Assembly (NCBI GenBank): GCA_963734435.1
Contig: CAVTHA010000015.1
Location: forward strand, 310,001-374,000
Source of the DNA: Bog-756 sp963734435
Lineage (GTDB): Bacteria > Actinomycetota > Acidimicrobiia > Acidimicrobiales > RAAP-2
Direction: 5' to 3'
DNA: 64,000 nt
Position numbers and translations under genes: made by a program. This document shows positions 50,790 through 59,754 of the stretch, piece by piece; the stretch's first letter is position 1, and every line of letters starts with the position of its first letter. Below the pieces are notes generated by a model. The model saw only the letters and a list, made by a program, of their open reading frames with translations, did not search any database and had not been told where the DNA came from.

Positions 50790-53201
50790 TCAATTCTGAA
50801 CAGTCACACTGAAAGCCGAGCTGTACCTGACGTTGCCCACTTCGTCCGTGGTTTTCCCCTGCAACAGATAGGTGCCATTCGGGACGGTGGTGGAGTTCCA
50901 GACCAAGACGGATCCGTCCACGGAGCCCGTGGCGGTACCGATCACCGACTTGCGATCGCCTCCACCAGTCAGGACGAACTGAACCTTTCCTACTGAGACG
51001 CCAGAGTCTCTCGCGTCTATGACGACGCTCTTCCCGGTGAGGACTGCTCCATTGGATGGGACCACTAATTGAAGCAATGGAGTTGTCGGCGGCTTTTCCG
51101 TCGGGAGCGTGCCGATCGGCAGCTGGAGGGCCTGAGCCAACACCGCTTCGAGGTAGTCGGCATACGCACCCGACACGTGGTACTGGTCGACATAGACGTC
51201 GTACCTTCCGATCACGGCCGGACAGACTCCTTTGGAACAGAACCACGGAAGGGTGTCGATGTAAGTCGCCGACCGCGCCGCTGCGGCGGCCTCCTCTGCG
51301 TTGCGCCACGGGGTGTAGAAGTCGGAGGAGCGACCGGCGCACTTCTGAATGTCACTCGGGTGCAGGGACAGACAGTCAGGTCCACCTCCCGGAGACAGCG
51401 GAATGTTGCCGAGTACCACAATTCTTGCCTTCGGGGCTCTGATGTCCGAGATGAGGGTCTCCAAACCACCACGCCACGTACCCCGCGTGTCGGCATCTCG
51501 GGGGCCTAAACCGGCCTCTTGGGTCAAGATGACCAGGTTGGGGTCAATCTGGTCGATGTGCTTGATGGCGAAAGTGTGCCACTCGTCACAAGCTTGCCAC
51601 TCGCCTCCAGGTGCACCCCATCCCTTTGGATTGACAAAATGCAACATGTCGATCGGACAAGTGCCCTTGGACATGATGATGAGCCTCCAGTGCGCCCGCA
51701 TCGCAATGTCGTTCAAAGTCTTGAACCACATGGCTGCGTGCGAATCTCCGTAGATGACCACGGTGTGACTGCCGTGGGGGTCCCCGAAGACGCAGTTCGT
51801 GATGCTTGTCTGTCCAGGCGACAGGAGGCAACCTGATGACGCCGGTGGACCACCCCACGATGCGGGGACCAGGTTGGATGGGGCGGAGCGGACGCTCAAC
51901 GACGAGCTGACGAGTTGCTCCACCTGGCTGGTCGACTCGCTGGTCACAAGGCCACCCGGGGCGGAAGCTGCAGCTTCGTTCCCGCCGTTCCCGTTGAGCT
52001 GCAGGGTCACAACAGAGAGCGTGATCCCGACGAGACCCAGCCCCAGCCCCACACTGGCCCATCGATGGCGGCGGGCAAACTTGAAATGGCGGATCGGATT
52101 CTCGACGAGGTGGTACGTCACAACCGACGCCAGCAATGACACCAGCAGCCATCCCAACGCCTGTGACAAGGGCAGGGTCGACTTGCCCGCGGATTCGGCG
52201 GCCAGGATGAGGATCGGCCAGTGCCAGAGGTAGAGCGAGTAGGAGAGTCGGCCCAAATGACGGAAAGGCACAGTGTGAAGCAGGGCCTCGGCTCCCTTGG
52301 GTGGTGCCGCGGATCCACCCGCGATCACCAGCGCCGTGCCGACGACGGGGATCGCCACGTGCCATCCGGGGTAAACCGTATTGGTCGTGAAGCGGACCGC
52401 CGCCACCACGATTGCACCCAGGCCGATCCACGTGATCGTCGCGGCCCATCGGTGGGCCACGCGCAAGAGAGCCGGCGTGGAGACGGCGACCAGCGCGCCG
52501 AGTGCCAGCTCCCACGCCCGGGTGAACGGAGAGAAGTAGGCGACCGTGGCATCCGTTGAGGTCTGTATGACGGACAGTGCGAAGGAGGCGGCGATGACCA
52601 CGACCAGACCAATGGCCATCCGGGTGCGGAACGCCATCCGCATCGTGACCCCGGCCACGACCACGAAGAGGGTGGGATAGACGAGATAGAACTGCTCTTC
52701 CACGGCGAGGGACCAGAAGTTCTGCAGCGGCGAAGGGGGCAGTGTTGCTGTCAGGTAGTTCGTACCGACGGCGGCGAAGTGAAAGTTGGCGAGAAAGACA
52801 GCGGCCCATCTGGCGTCGACCGCAGTCCGGTCTCCGCCCACGGCGCCGAGCACGGCATAGGCGGCGACAGTGGTCACCACAATGACGAGGGTCGCGGCCG
52901 GGATTATGCGACGGCACCGTCGCCCGTAGAAGCCGAGGATGGACGTTCGATGATCTGAGGCTCGTTCCCGCAGGAGTACTCCGGTGATGACAAAACCGGA
53001 GATCACGAAGAACACGTCGACGCCGACGAAACCTCCCCCGAGCCCGGGTACCCCGGCATGAAAGAGGACGACGAGGAGCACCGCCACGGCACGCAGGCCC
53101 TCGACGTCGGGCCGGAACCGACGGTCTCCGGGCGCCGTGCCGGCTTCGTCACCCGAGGCGAGGAAGCGCCCGTCGCTCAACGATGCCCCCTGCAGCGCCA
53201 T
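50790..53201 (-). CDS. membrane acyltransferase-3/SGNH-hydrolase fusion with C-terminal Ig-like domain
   Basis: 803 aa. The N-terminal ~370 residues are the acyltransferase-3 (OafA/YrhL-like) membrane domain, with RFRPDVEGLRAVAVLLVVLFHAG, VGVDVFFVISGFVITGVLL and about ten hydrophobic helices. A linker leads to an extracytoplasmic SGNH esterase/transferase domain whose GDSHAAMW motif lies near residue 485. The last ~95 residues are a bacterial Ig-like beta-sandwich (APSNGAVLTGKS-type strands, VVIDARDSG). It O-acetylates surface polysaccharide. The start is the ATG at 53201, chosen from a GGGAGGAAGC ribosome-binding site. It adjoins the glycan export locus and likely acts on its product. Confidence 0.92.
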   Translation of the reverse strand: MALQGASLSDGRFLASGDEAGTAPGDRRFRPDVEGLRAVAVLLVVLFHAGVPGLGGGFVGVDVFFVISGFVITGVLLRERASDHRTSILGFYGRRCRRIIPAATLVIVVTTVAAYAVLGAVGGDRTAVDARWAAVFLANFHFAAVGTNYLTATLPPSPLQNFWSLAVEEQFYLVYPTLFVVVAGVTMRMAFRTRMAIGLVVVIAASFALSVIQTSTDATVAYFSPFTRAWELALGALVAVSTPALLRVAHRWAATITWIGLGAIVVAAVRFTTNTVYPGWHVAIPVVGTALVIAGGSAAPPKGAEALLHTVPFRHLGRLSYSLYLWHWPILILAAESAGKSTLPLSQALGWLLVSLLASVVTYHLVENPIRHFKFARRHRWASVGLGLGLVGITLSVVTLQLNGNGGNEAAASAPGGLVTSESTSQVEQLVSSSLSVRSAPSNLVPASWGGPPASSGCLLSPGQTSITNCVFGDPHGSHTVVIYGDSHAAMWFKTLNDIAMRAHWRLIIMSKGTCPIDMLHFVNPKGWGAPGGEWQACDEWHTFAIKHIDQIDPNLVILTQEAGLGPRDADTRGTWRGGLETLISDIRAPKARIVVLGNIPLSPGGGPDCLSLHPSDIQKCAGRSSDFYTPWRNAEEAAAAARSATYIDTLPWFCSKGVCPAVIGRYDVYVDQYHVSGAYADYLEAVLAQALQLPIGTLPTEKPPTTPLLQLVVPSNGAVLTGKSVVIDARDSGVSVGKVQFVLTGGGDRKSVIGTATGSVDGSVLVWNSTTVPNGTYLLQGKTTDEVGNVRYSSAFSVTVQN

Positions 53202-53310
53202 GCTTCCTCCCGGTGTGGCGCGACACTCTATCGTCCCCATCTCCGGGCCGAGAAGGCGCAGCATTGCTGCGGTTTCGACGGCGACGTCCCCTCCCGCCTC
53301 AGGAGCCGGG

Positions 53311-53394
53311 TGCGGGCGAGAGGACTCGAACCTCCATCCCCCGAGGGGGACCGGGACCTAAACCCGGCGCGTCTGCCAGTTCCGCCACGCCCGC
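53311..53394 (-). tRNA. tRNA-Leu (anticodon UAG)
   Basis: 84 nt on the minus strand. The acceptor stem GCGGGCG pairs with CGCCCGC, with A as discriminator; CCA is not encoded (CCC follows). The anticodon stem CCGGG/CCCGG encloses the loop TTTAGGT, giving anticodon TAG, read CUA codons. A long variable arm (GTCCCCCTCGGGGGA) fits class II tRNA-Leu, and the T arm has GGTTCGAGTCC. It lies between the acyltransferase and the glycan operon. Confidence 0.95.
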
Positions 53395-53446
53395 GGCCCG
53401 GTCAGCCTAGCGAGCTGGCTCCCAAGGGGGCCGGGGGGTGCTGGTT

Positions 53447-53452
53447 TATAGT
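53447..53452 (+). promoter_or_regulatory. -10 box (TATAGT) of the glycan operon
   Basis: TATAGT ends 6 nt before the GTG at 53459, the best -10 match in the window. It selects this GTG over the one at 53438. It would drive the first module of the glycan gene cluster as a leaderless mRNA. Confidence 0.6.
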
Positions 53453-53458
53453 CACCCT

Positions 53459-54586
53459 GTGCCGGCCCCGTCCTCTTCCACCCCTCCGGTGGTGCCCACC
53501 GATCCGCTCCCGGCCGGAGATGCGGGAATCGATGGCACCGGACGGACCCAGTACTTGAACGAAGTCATGGCCGAGATCGACGCCGAAGTCAGGCGCAGGC
53601 GGTCCTCGGGCGACCTGCCCCCCGGCCTCGAGCAGGAGCTCGACGAGCTGTTCCTCGAGTTCTCGCCGGTGGGGCTGCACGGCAAGGCCCGCCTGCGCGA
53701 GACGCTGGCCCTGGTCGACGGGTCGGCCTATGTGGACATGGCGGTGCCCGTCGAATCCCAGAAGGCGGTCGGCAGCTACGTGAAGCGGGCCATCCGCCAG
53801 TCCATCAGCTGGTACATGGGCTTCATCGTCCACCAGATCGTGAAGTTCGCCTGGGCGGTGTCCAGGATGTTCCACGTCCTGGTGGACCACGTGGAGGACC
53901 TCGAAGCGGCGGTCGAGAGCCAACGCACCCCCGAGCTCCTTCCCGGCGTGGTGCCGTCGGCCGATCCGGGGTCGGGTTGGTGGGCGGGAACGGCGGTGCA
54001 GGCGGTCTCCGGGGTCAAGGGAAGGGTGCTCCAGGCCGACTGCGGCCGCGGATCTCTGGTCGAAGCTCTCGTCGCCGCCGGCGTGGACGCCTACGGGGTG
54101 GACGGCGACCAGGCGGCCGTCGAGCCCGCCTTGGATCGGGGTCTCGACGTCCGGGCGGAGTCGATCCTCTCCCATCTCGACGTGGTGGCAGAGGAAGCCC
54201 TCTCCGGCATGGTGCTCACCGGATCGATCGAGTGGCTCCACCCGAACGAACGCGACCGCCTGGTGCGCATGGCTGCCTCCCGCCTGGCCCTCGACGGGGT
54301 GCTGGTGGTGCATTCGGCCACGCCCGAGTCGTGGTTGGCCGGGACGGCTCACCTCCTCAGTGACCTGGCTCCGGGCCGGCCCCTCCACGCCGAGACCTGG
54401 AGCCACCTGTTGGCCGAGCACGGCTTCCGGCGGACCGACCTCACCTACGGCGGGGAGGACCGCCGCCTCGACCGCGTGGCCGAGTCAAATCCTGATGGAC
54501 CGGCCATCAATGCCGCCATCGACACGGTCAATGCGCTGCTGCTCGGCCCGGCGGAGTACCTGTTGGTCGCCGTCCGGGAGCGGTGA
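53459..54586 (+). CDS. SAM-dependent methyltransferase (glycan-associated)
   Basis: 375 aa, GTG start 6 nt after a TATAGT box. The N-terminal ~190 residues are a helical region with one segment of strong amphipathic character (VGSYVKRAIRQSISWYMGFI) resembling a membrane or scaffold contact. The core then shows VLQADCGRGSLVEALVAAG (SAM loop), DAYGVDGDQAAVEPALD, LSGMVLTGSIEWLHPNERD and DLAPGRPLHAETWSHLLAEHG. The same LAPGRPLHxETW block recurs in the methyltransferase at 56935, so the two are paralogues. It overlaps the following glycosyltransferase. Likely role: methylating or capping the exported glycan chain. Confidence 0.85.
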   Translation: MPAPSSSTPPVVPTDPLPAGDAGIDGTGRTQYLNEVMAEIDAEVRRRRSSGDLPPGLEQELDELFLEFSPVGLHGKARLRETLALVDGSAYVDMAVPVESQKAVGSYVKRAIRQSISWYMGFIVHQIVKFAWAVSRMFHVLVDHVEDLEAAVESQRTPELLPGVVPSADPGSGWWAGTAVQAVSGVKGRVLQADCGRGSLVEALVAAGVDAYGVDGDQAAVEPALDRGLDVRAESILSHLDVVAEEALSGMVLTGSIEWLHPNERDRLVRMAASRLALDGVLVVHSATPESWLAGTAHLLSDLAPGRPLHAETWSHLLAEHGFRRTDLTYGGEDRRLDRVAESNPDGPAINAAIDTVNALLLGPAEYLLVAVRER

Positions 54587-55683
54587 CCGCCATCCACCAA
54601 TTCGTCCCCGCATTTCTTCCGAGGGACGCCACCGGGGACCACACGCTGGCTCTGCGGGACACCCTCCGGGGGGCGGGCTGGGAGTCGGATATCTACGTCG
54701 AATCGGCCCACGACGACTTGTGGCCCGAGGCCATCTACTTCGAGCGGTACCCCGAACAGGCCAGTCCGGACGACGTGCTCCTCTACCAGCTGAGCACGGC
54801 ATCGCCGGTGGCCGACTTCCTGATGGAGAGAGATCAGACCCTGGTCCTCGACTACCACAACATCACCCCGCCCTCGTTCTACGAGGGATGGGAGGACCAC
54901 ACCGCGGACAAGGTGGCCCTCGGCCGCGTCCAGACGGCCGCCCTCGCTCCGAGGGCCGACCTCGGCATCGCCGACTCGGCCTTCAACGCCGCCGAGCTCC
55001 GGCGGCTGGGCTGTCCCGCCACGGCGGTGGTCCCCATCATCGTGAAGGTCGACGATCGTCCTCCGGAGGTCGACGAGTCCGAGCTCTCCCGGCTCCGGTC
55101 CACCCACGGCCGGGCCACCGTGTTGCTCTTCGTAGGCCGGCTGTCCCCCAACAAGGCCCAGCACCGCCTGGTCGAGGCGCTGTGGCTCTACCGGCGGTGG
55201 TACGACCCCGACGCCCGCCTCCACCTGGTGGGGCCCTCGATGACCGTGTCCTATGCCGATGCGGTGTTCTCATTGGCCGACGAGCTCGGCCTACGCGGCG
55301 CGGTCCGCTACGGCGAGGGACTCTCCGATGCCGAGCTGGCTGCCTGGTATGCCGACGCCGACGTGTTCGTCTGCCTGTCGGAGCACGAGGGCTTCTGCAT
55401 CCCCCTCCTCGAGGCCATGAGGTCGGGCCTTCCGATCGTCGCCTACTCGGCCGGAGCCGTGCCCGAGACGCTCGGCGACGCGGGGATCGTCATGGACTCG
55501 AAGCGGCCGAGCGCGGTGGCCGCCACCGTCGACCGGGTCCGCCGTGACCGGCGTCTCACCGACCGGCTGGTGGCCGCCGGTCATCGGCGGCTCCATGCGT
55601 TCCGGCCGGCGGCCACCCGGGCCCAGTTCGTCGACGTCCTCCGACCGTGGGTCGAGGCGAGCGGGCACCGGGTGGGGGCGTGA
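54583..55683 (+). CDS. GT4-type glycosyltransferase (family A of this locus)
   Basis: 366 aa, GTGA overlap with the methyltransferase. N-terminal domain: IHQFVPAFLPRDATGDHTLALRD, VLLYQLSTASPVADF and the signature DYHNITPPSFYEGW. The C-terminal nucleotide-sugar domain has LLFVGRLSPNKAQHRLVEAL and CLSEHEGFCIPLLEAMRSGLP, i.e. the E-x7-E motif of GT-B retaining enzymes. It transfers an activated sugar to a growing chain. Its YQLS..S and YHNITP signatures recur at 57936 and 62018. Stop overlaps the GTG of the next gene. Confidence 0.92.
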   Translation: MTAIHQFVPAFLPRDATGDHTLALRDTLRGAGWESDIYVESAHDDLWPEAIYFERYPEQASPDDVLLYQLSTASPVADFLMERDQTLVLDYHNITPPSFYEGWEDHTADKVALGRVQTAALAPRADLGIADSAFNAAELRRLGCPATAVVPIIVKVDDRPPEVDESELSRLRSTHGRATVLLFVGRLSPNKAQHRLVEALWLYRRWYDPDARLHLVGPSMTVSYADAVFSLADELGLRGAVRYGEGLSDAELAAWYADADVFVCLSEHEGFCIPLLEAMRSGLPIVAYSAGAVPETLGDAGIVMDSKRPSAVAATVDRVRRDRRLTDRLVAAGHRRLHAFRPAATRAQFVDVLRPWVEASGHRVGA

Positions 55684-56927
55684 AGCTGGCGTTCGTCACC
55701 CCACGCTACGGCCCCGAGGTGATCGGCGGGGCGGAAACCGGGGCCCGGATGCTGGCCGAGCGGCTGTGCCTTCGGCCCGATTGGGAGGTCGAGGTGCTCA
55801 CCAGCTGCGCGCTCGATCACCTCACTTGGGAGAACACCGAACCGCCGGGGACGTCATGGCTCGACGGCGTGGCCGTCCACCGGTTCCCCACGGCCAGTCG
55901 ACGGTTGCTCGACTACTTCGAGCTGGACGCCAAGCTCCGGCTGGCGCCGACTACGGCGTCCCTGGCCGAGTCGCGGCGGTGGGTCGCGCTCAACGGGCCG
56001 ATGTGCCCCGGGCTGGTGGATGCGGTGGCCGACAGCGATGCCGACGTGATCGCCTGCTACCCGTATCTGTTCGCCACCACCGTCGACGCCATCGCCGTAT
56101 CGCCGGTCCCGACCGTGCTGCATCCGGCCGCTCACGACGAGCCGGCTCTTTACCTCGCCGCCTTCCGCCGCAGCTTCCAGGACCTCGACGGCTTCGTGTA
56201 CCACACGTGCGCGGAGCGCCAGCTGATGGAGTACGCCTACCGGAACGGGTCGCGTCCCCAGATCGTCCTCGGACTGGGGGTCGGCGAGCCGGCCGGGACC
56301 GGAAGGCGAGGAGGCGACATCCTCGGCATCGGCGACCATCCTTATGTCTGCTATCTCGGGAGGGTCGACGAGCACAAGGGATGCGGGATGCTGGCGGAAT
56401 ACTTCGGTCGCTACAAGGAACGCCACCCCGGTGGGCTACGCCTGGCGTTCGTCGGCCCTGTCTCCGATCAAGCCCCCGAACATCCTGACGTCGTGGTCAC
56501 CGGCACCGTGTCCGAGGCGGACAAGTGGGACATCCTGGCCGGCGCGCAGATCTTGGTCACCCCGTCTGCCTACGAGTCATTCTCGTTGGTGCTCCTCGAG
56601 GCCTGGACCGTCGGCCTGCCCGTGCTGGTGAACGCATCCTGTGCCGCCACGATGGAGCACTGCCGCCGGTCCGGGGGCGGGTTGTGGTTCGAGTCATACC
56701 GGTCCTTCGAGGTGACGCTGGAGCGGATGGTCGCGGACTCGCCGTTCCGAGCGGTCCTTGGCGCCGCCGGCCAGCGCTACACCGCTCGTTACTATCAGTG
56801 GCCATCGATCATCGACCGCTATACCGGATTCCTCGAAGGAGTGGCCGACCGGGGTCACCGGGCTGGCATCGGGACGGGCCGCCTCTCCCTCCCGGTGGGC
56901 GGCCCCGAGTACGTGCGCCAGGGGTGA
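55680..56927 (+). CDS. GT4-type glycosyltransferase (family B of this locus)
   Basis: 415 aa, GTG start inside the previous stop. It begins KLAFVTPRYGPEVIGGAETGARMLAERL, a glycine-rich acceptor loop shared with the partial gene at 63148. The middle contains HPAAHDEPALYLAAF. The C-terminal donor domain has YLGRVDEHKGCGMLAEYFGRY and TPSAYESFSLVLLEAWTVGLP with the E-x7-E pattern. Together with the family A enzyme and the methyltransferase it forms a three-gene module. It adds another sugar to the glycan; donor and acceptor are unknown. Confidence 0.92.
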   Translation: MKLAFVTPRYGPEVIGGAETGARMLAERLCLRPDWEVEVLTSCALDHLTWENTEPPGTSWLDGVAVHRFPTASRRLLDYFELDAKLRLAPTTASLAESRRWVALNGPMCPGLVDAVADSDADVIACYPYLFATTVDAIAVSPVPTVLHPAAHDEPALYLAAFRRSFQDLDGFVYHTCAERQLMEYAYRNGSRPQIVLGLGVGEPAGTGRRGGDILGIGDHPYVCYLGRVDEHKGCGMLAEYFGRYKERHPGGLRLAFVGPVSDQAPEHPDVVVTGTVSEADKWDILAGAQILVTPSAYESFSLVLLEAWTVGLPVLVNASCAATMEHCRRSGGGLWFESYRSFEVTLERMVADSPFRAVLGAAGQRYTARYYQWPSIIDRYTGFLEGVADRGHRAGIGTGRLSLPVGGPEYVRQG

Positions 56928-56934
56928 GCGCTTG

Positions 56935-57939
56935 ATGGCCGAGCGCGTCGACGGCGACGGAGAGAGTTCGGGCGAGGACGGGGTGGGCGACGACGGGCGC
57001 CCGGGCGCCGCCGCCGACGAGCAGGCGCTGCTGGCGGCCTTCGAGCGGCTCAGCCCGCAAGGCAGCCTGCAGTGGGGCTTCGACGATGCCATGCGACGCC
57101 TCGCCCATCCCGAGACCGACGTCACCGTCCCGGCCTGGCCCGGCCTCCCGGACGATCTCTGGGAGCGCGGGAGATCGGCCCGCATCGGCCGCCGGTTCGC
57201 CGGCGACGTGGCCGGTGTGCTGGCCGAGCTCCTGGCCGCCGATGCTCGGGCGTCGGCGGCGGCCGCCTCGGCCGGCGTCAACGTGGCCACGTGGGATGCC
57301 CTGCGCTACCTGGCCGCCCGGGTCGAAGCGCTCGAGGCGGGTCAGGACCCGGTGGCCCTCGAGGCGGCCGAGCTGCCGCTCTCCCCACCGGACCTCACCG
57401 GGCCGGCCGATGAGGTCGAGTCCCTCCTCGGATCAGCCGACCGGAGCGCGACGGTGGTCGTGGGGGAGTGCGGCGACGGCGCGCTGGTGCGCCGGTTGCA
57501 GAAGTCGGGTTGGCGGGTCGAAGGCGTCGAACCGCGTGCCGCGTCGGTGTGGGGCGGATTCACTCCCGACGGCACGCAGACCGGACGTGCCATCACGATT
57601 GCCGAGGTTCTCGGCCATCTGAGGACGGTCCCACCCGACGCTCGTGCCGGCGTCGTCCTCGCCGGTTGCGTCGACCGTCTGGGATTGGCCGCCAAGGTCA
57701 GGATCCTGGAGGAGGCGGCCCGGGTCACCAGGCCGGGCGGGACGGTCGTCGTTCTCGTCACCGACCAGTCGGCATGGGACGAAGCCCTCGACCCCCCGGC
57801 TCGGGACCTAGCCCCGGGCCGGCCCCTGCACCCCGAGACCTGGTTGCTGCTCTTCCGGCGCTCCGGTCTGGTCGATGTGGTCTGGCGGCGGCCGAGCTCC
57901 GGCGGGCTGCACGCCGTCGCCGGACGGGTCCAGTCGTGA
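56935..57939 (+). CDS. SAM-dependent methyltransferase (second copy of the module)
   Basis: 334 aa, 7 bp after the family B glycosyltransferase. The N-terminus is acidic and low-complexity (EDGVGDDGRPG) followed by a helical region. The methyltransferase core shows VVVGECGDGALVRRLQKSGWR (SAM loop), ARVTRPGGTVVVLV and DLAPGRPLHPETWLLLFRRSG, paralogous to the methyltransferase at 53459. It overlaps the following glycosyltransferase by 4 nt. Like its paralogue it may methylate or cap the glycan. Confidence 0.85.
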   Translation: MAERVDGDGESSGEDGVGDDGRPGAAADEQALLAAFERLSPQGSLQWGFDDAMRRLAHPETDVTVPAWPGLPDDLWERGRSARIGRRFAGDVAGVLAELLAADARASAAAASAGVNVATWDALRYLAARVEALEAGQDPVALEAAELPLSPPDLTGPADEVESLLGSADRSATVVVGECGDGALVRRLQKSGWRVEGVEPRAASVWGGFTPDGTQTGRAITIAEVLGHLRTVPPDARAGVVLAGCVDRLGLAAKVRILEEAARVTRPGGTVVVLVTDQSAWDEALDPPARDLAPGRPLHPETWLLLFRRSGLVDVVWRRPSSGGLHAVAGRVQS

Positions 57940-59030
57940 CCGGAGCCCATCTCTTCGTACCCATGTTGCACCGCAACGACGCGGTCGGAAAGCACACCAT
58001 CGCGGTGCGCGACGCCTTGGTGGCCGCCGGGGTTCCGTCACAGATCTTCACGGACCGCCCTGATCCGCAGACGGTCGGCGAGACACGCCCGTACCTCGAC
58101 TATGAGGAGATTGCCGAGCCCGAGGACGTGCTCATCTATCAGCTCGCCACCGACTCCGACATGGCCGTGTGGCTGTCCGGTCGATCCGAGCGGCTCGTCC
58201 TCAACCATCACAGCATCACGCCGCCGAAGTGGTTCGAATCGTGGAACAACGCCATCGCCAGGCTGCAGACCGGCGCCCTTCAGCGCCTGGAGGTGTTGGC
58301 TCCGCGGGCGGCGCTCGGTATCGCGGACTCCGAATTCAACGCCGCAGAACTGCGGTCAGCCGGTTGCCGCGAGACCGTTGTCGTGCCCGTGGCCGGCATC
58401 TCGGTTCCGCCGGTCGACCCGGAACCCGAACTGATCGAACGCATCCGTGCCCGCCGGGACACCGGGGGACCACACTGGCTGTCGGTGGGTCGTTGGGCCC
58501 CGAACAAGGCCCATCACGACACCCTCGCCGCCCTGTTCGTGGCCCGCGCCACCACCGATCCCGATGCCGGACTGACCCTGGTCGGTTCGCCGACGGAGCC
58601 GGCCTATGCCGCCGCCCTGCGGCGCTACGCCGCCGCGCTGGGTCTGGCCGACGCGGTCGATTTCGTGCGGGGGATCAGCGACACCGAGCTGGCCGCCCAC
58701 TATCGGAGTGCCGACGTCCTGGTGATGCTCTCCGACCACGAGGGATTCGGGGTTCCCCTGGTCGAGGCCATGGGGCAGGGGACCCCGATCGTGGCCTTCG
58801 ACACCGGTGCGGTGGGCGAGGTGATGGACGGGTGCGGGGTCCTCCTCGACCAGAAGCATCCCCGCGCCGTGGCGCAGGCCGTTTGGCGACTCCTGGCCGA
58901 CCGGCCCCGTCGCGACCGCCTGGTGCAGGCCGGCCGCGAACGGTTCGACGCCTTGGAGCTCGACCGGGCGGCGAACCGCCTGGTCGAAGCGCTCGAGCGT
59001 CTCGATTCACCGGCAGCTGCGCCAGCGTGA
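57936..59030 (+). CDS. GT4-type glycosyltransferase (family A, second copy)
   Basis: 364 aa, GTGA overlap with the methyltransferase. Paralogue of 54583 with the same order of landmarks: FVPMLHRNDAVGKHTIAVRD, VLIYQLATDSDMAVW, NHHSITPPKWFESW, GIADSEFNAAEL, then LSVGRWAPNKAHHDTLAALF and LSDHEGFGVPLVEAMGQGTP with the E-x7-E pair. Sequence differences in the N-terminal acceptor half suggest a different acceptor. It ends the second module; no family B partner follows, unlike the first module. A GC hairpin lies directly after its stop. Confidence 0.92.
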   Translation: MTGAHLFVPMLHRNDAVGKHTIAVRDALVAAGVPSQIFTDRPDPQTVGETRPYLDYEEIAEPEDVLIYQLATDSDMAVWLSGRSERLVLNHHSITPPKWFESWNNAIARLQTGALQRLEVLAPRAALGIADSEFNAAELRSAGCRETVVVPVAGISVPPVDPEPELIERIRARRDTGGPHWLSVGRWAPNKAHHDTLAALFVARATTDPDAGLTLVGSPTEPAYAAALRRYAAALGLADAVDFVRGISDTELAAHYRSADVLVMLSDHEGFGVPLVEAMGQGTPIVAFDTGAVGEVMDGCGVLLDQKHPRAVAQAVWRLLADRPRRDRLVQAGRERFDALELDRAANRLVEALERLDSPAAAPA

Positions 59031-59049
59031 GCCGGGGAACGCGCCCGGC
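59031..59049 (+). terminator. candidate hairpin after the second glycosyltransferase module
   Basis: GCCGGG and CCCGGC arms form a 6-bp stem with a 7-nt loop directly after the stop at 59030. No T-tract. A new -10 box for clpP appears 31 nt downstream, so a transcription boundary here is plausible. Confidence 0.45.
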
Positions 59050-59079
59050 TGCCTGCGTCCGCCGGGAGGTGCCAGCAAG

Positions 59080-59085
59080 TAGGCT
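59080..59085 (+). promoter_or_regulatory. -10 box (TAGGCT) of clpP
   Basis: TAGGCT ends 6 nt before the ATG at 59092, without a Shine-Dalgarno motif. Leaderless expression of clpP and the coupled transporter genes is likely. Confidence 0.5.
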
Positions 59086-59091
59086 TCGGGC

Positions 59092-59754
59092 ATGGACGAG
59101 ACCCGTCACGCCGTGAGCGCGGCCCCGGCGGCCGCAGTGGGGACCACCCCTCGACTGCAGGTCGGCAACGAGGTGGGCCCAGGCTCGGACATCTTCCAGC
59201 GGCTGTTGAAGGAGCGGATCGTCTTCATCGGTTCGGCCATCGACCAGAACACCGCCAACCTGGTCTGCTCCCAGCTCATCCTGCTCGAGGCGGAGAACCC
59301 CGACCGTGACATCTCCGTCTACATCAACTCACCCGGCGGTTCGGTGACAGACGGTCTGGCCATCTACGACACCATGCAGTACGTGCGGTCCGACGTGCGG
59401 ACCATCTGCGTCGGGCTGGCCGCGTCGATGGGTCAGTTCCTCCTCTGTGCCGGGACCCCCGGGAAACGCTTCGCCCTGCCCCACAGCCGCATCCTGATGC
59501 ACCAGCCATCGGGCCAGATGCAGGGCCAGGCTGCGGACATAGCCATCCAGGCCGAGCAGATCATCTACCTGAAGCGGATGATGGCCGAGCGGATCGCCTT
59601 CCACACCGGCCAGCCGGTGGAGCGGATCGAGGCCGACTCCGACCGCGACCGTTGGTTCACCGCCGAGGAGGCGCGGGAGTACGGCTTCATCGACGAGGTC
59701 ATCCAGAAGGACAGGGAAGTCCCGGCAGCAGAGGCGGGGGCCGCCACCCAGTGA
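59092..59754 (+). CDS. clpP: ATP-dependent Clp protease proteolytic subunit ClpP
   Basis: 220 aa. Serine protease subunit that degrades proteins delivered by a Clp ATPase in the cytosol. Catalytic triad visible: Ser112 (GLAASMGQFLL), His137 (ILMHQPSGQ), Asp186 (SDRDRWFTA). YINSPGGSVTDGLAIYDTMQ is the conserved oxyanion segment. The ~25-residue N-terminal extension before VGNEVGPGSDIFQRLLKERIV is longer than in E. coli and could hold a pro-peptide. No clpX, clpC or second clpP is adjacent. Its stop overlaps the GTG start of the polysaccharide permease, which is a surprising setting for clpP. Leaderless start at a TAGGCT box. Confidence 0.97.
   Translation: MDETRHAVSAAPAAAVGTTPRLQVGNEVGPGSDIFQRLLKERIVFIGSAIDQNTANLVCSQLILLEAENPDRDISVYINSPGGSVTDGLAIYDTMQYVRSDVRTICVGLAASMGQFLLCAGTPGKRFALPHSRILMHQPSGQMQGQAADIAIQAEQIIYLKRMMAERIAFHTGQPVERIEADSDRDRWFTAEEAREYGFIDEVIQKDREVPAAEAGAATQ

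Noticed and set aside
53311..53394. tRNA-Leu as an integration (att) site for a mobile element
   Set aside because: No partial tRNA duplicate, integrase or transposase is visible on either side.
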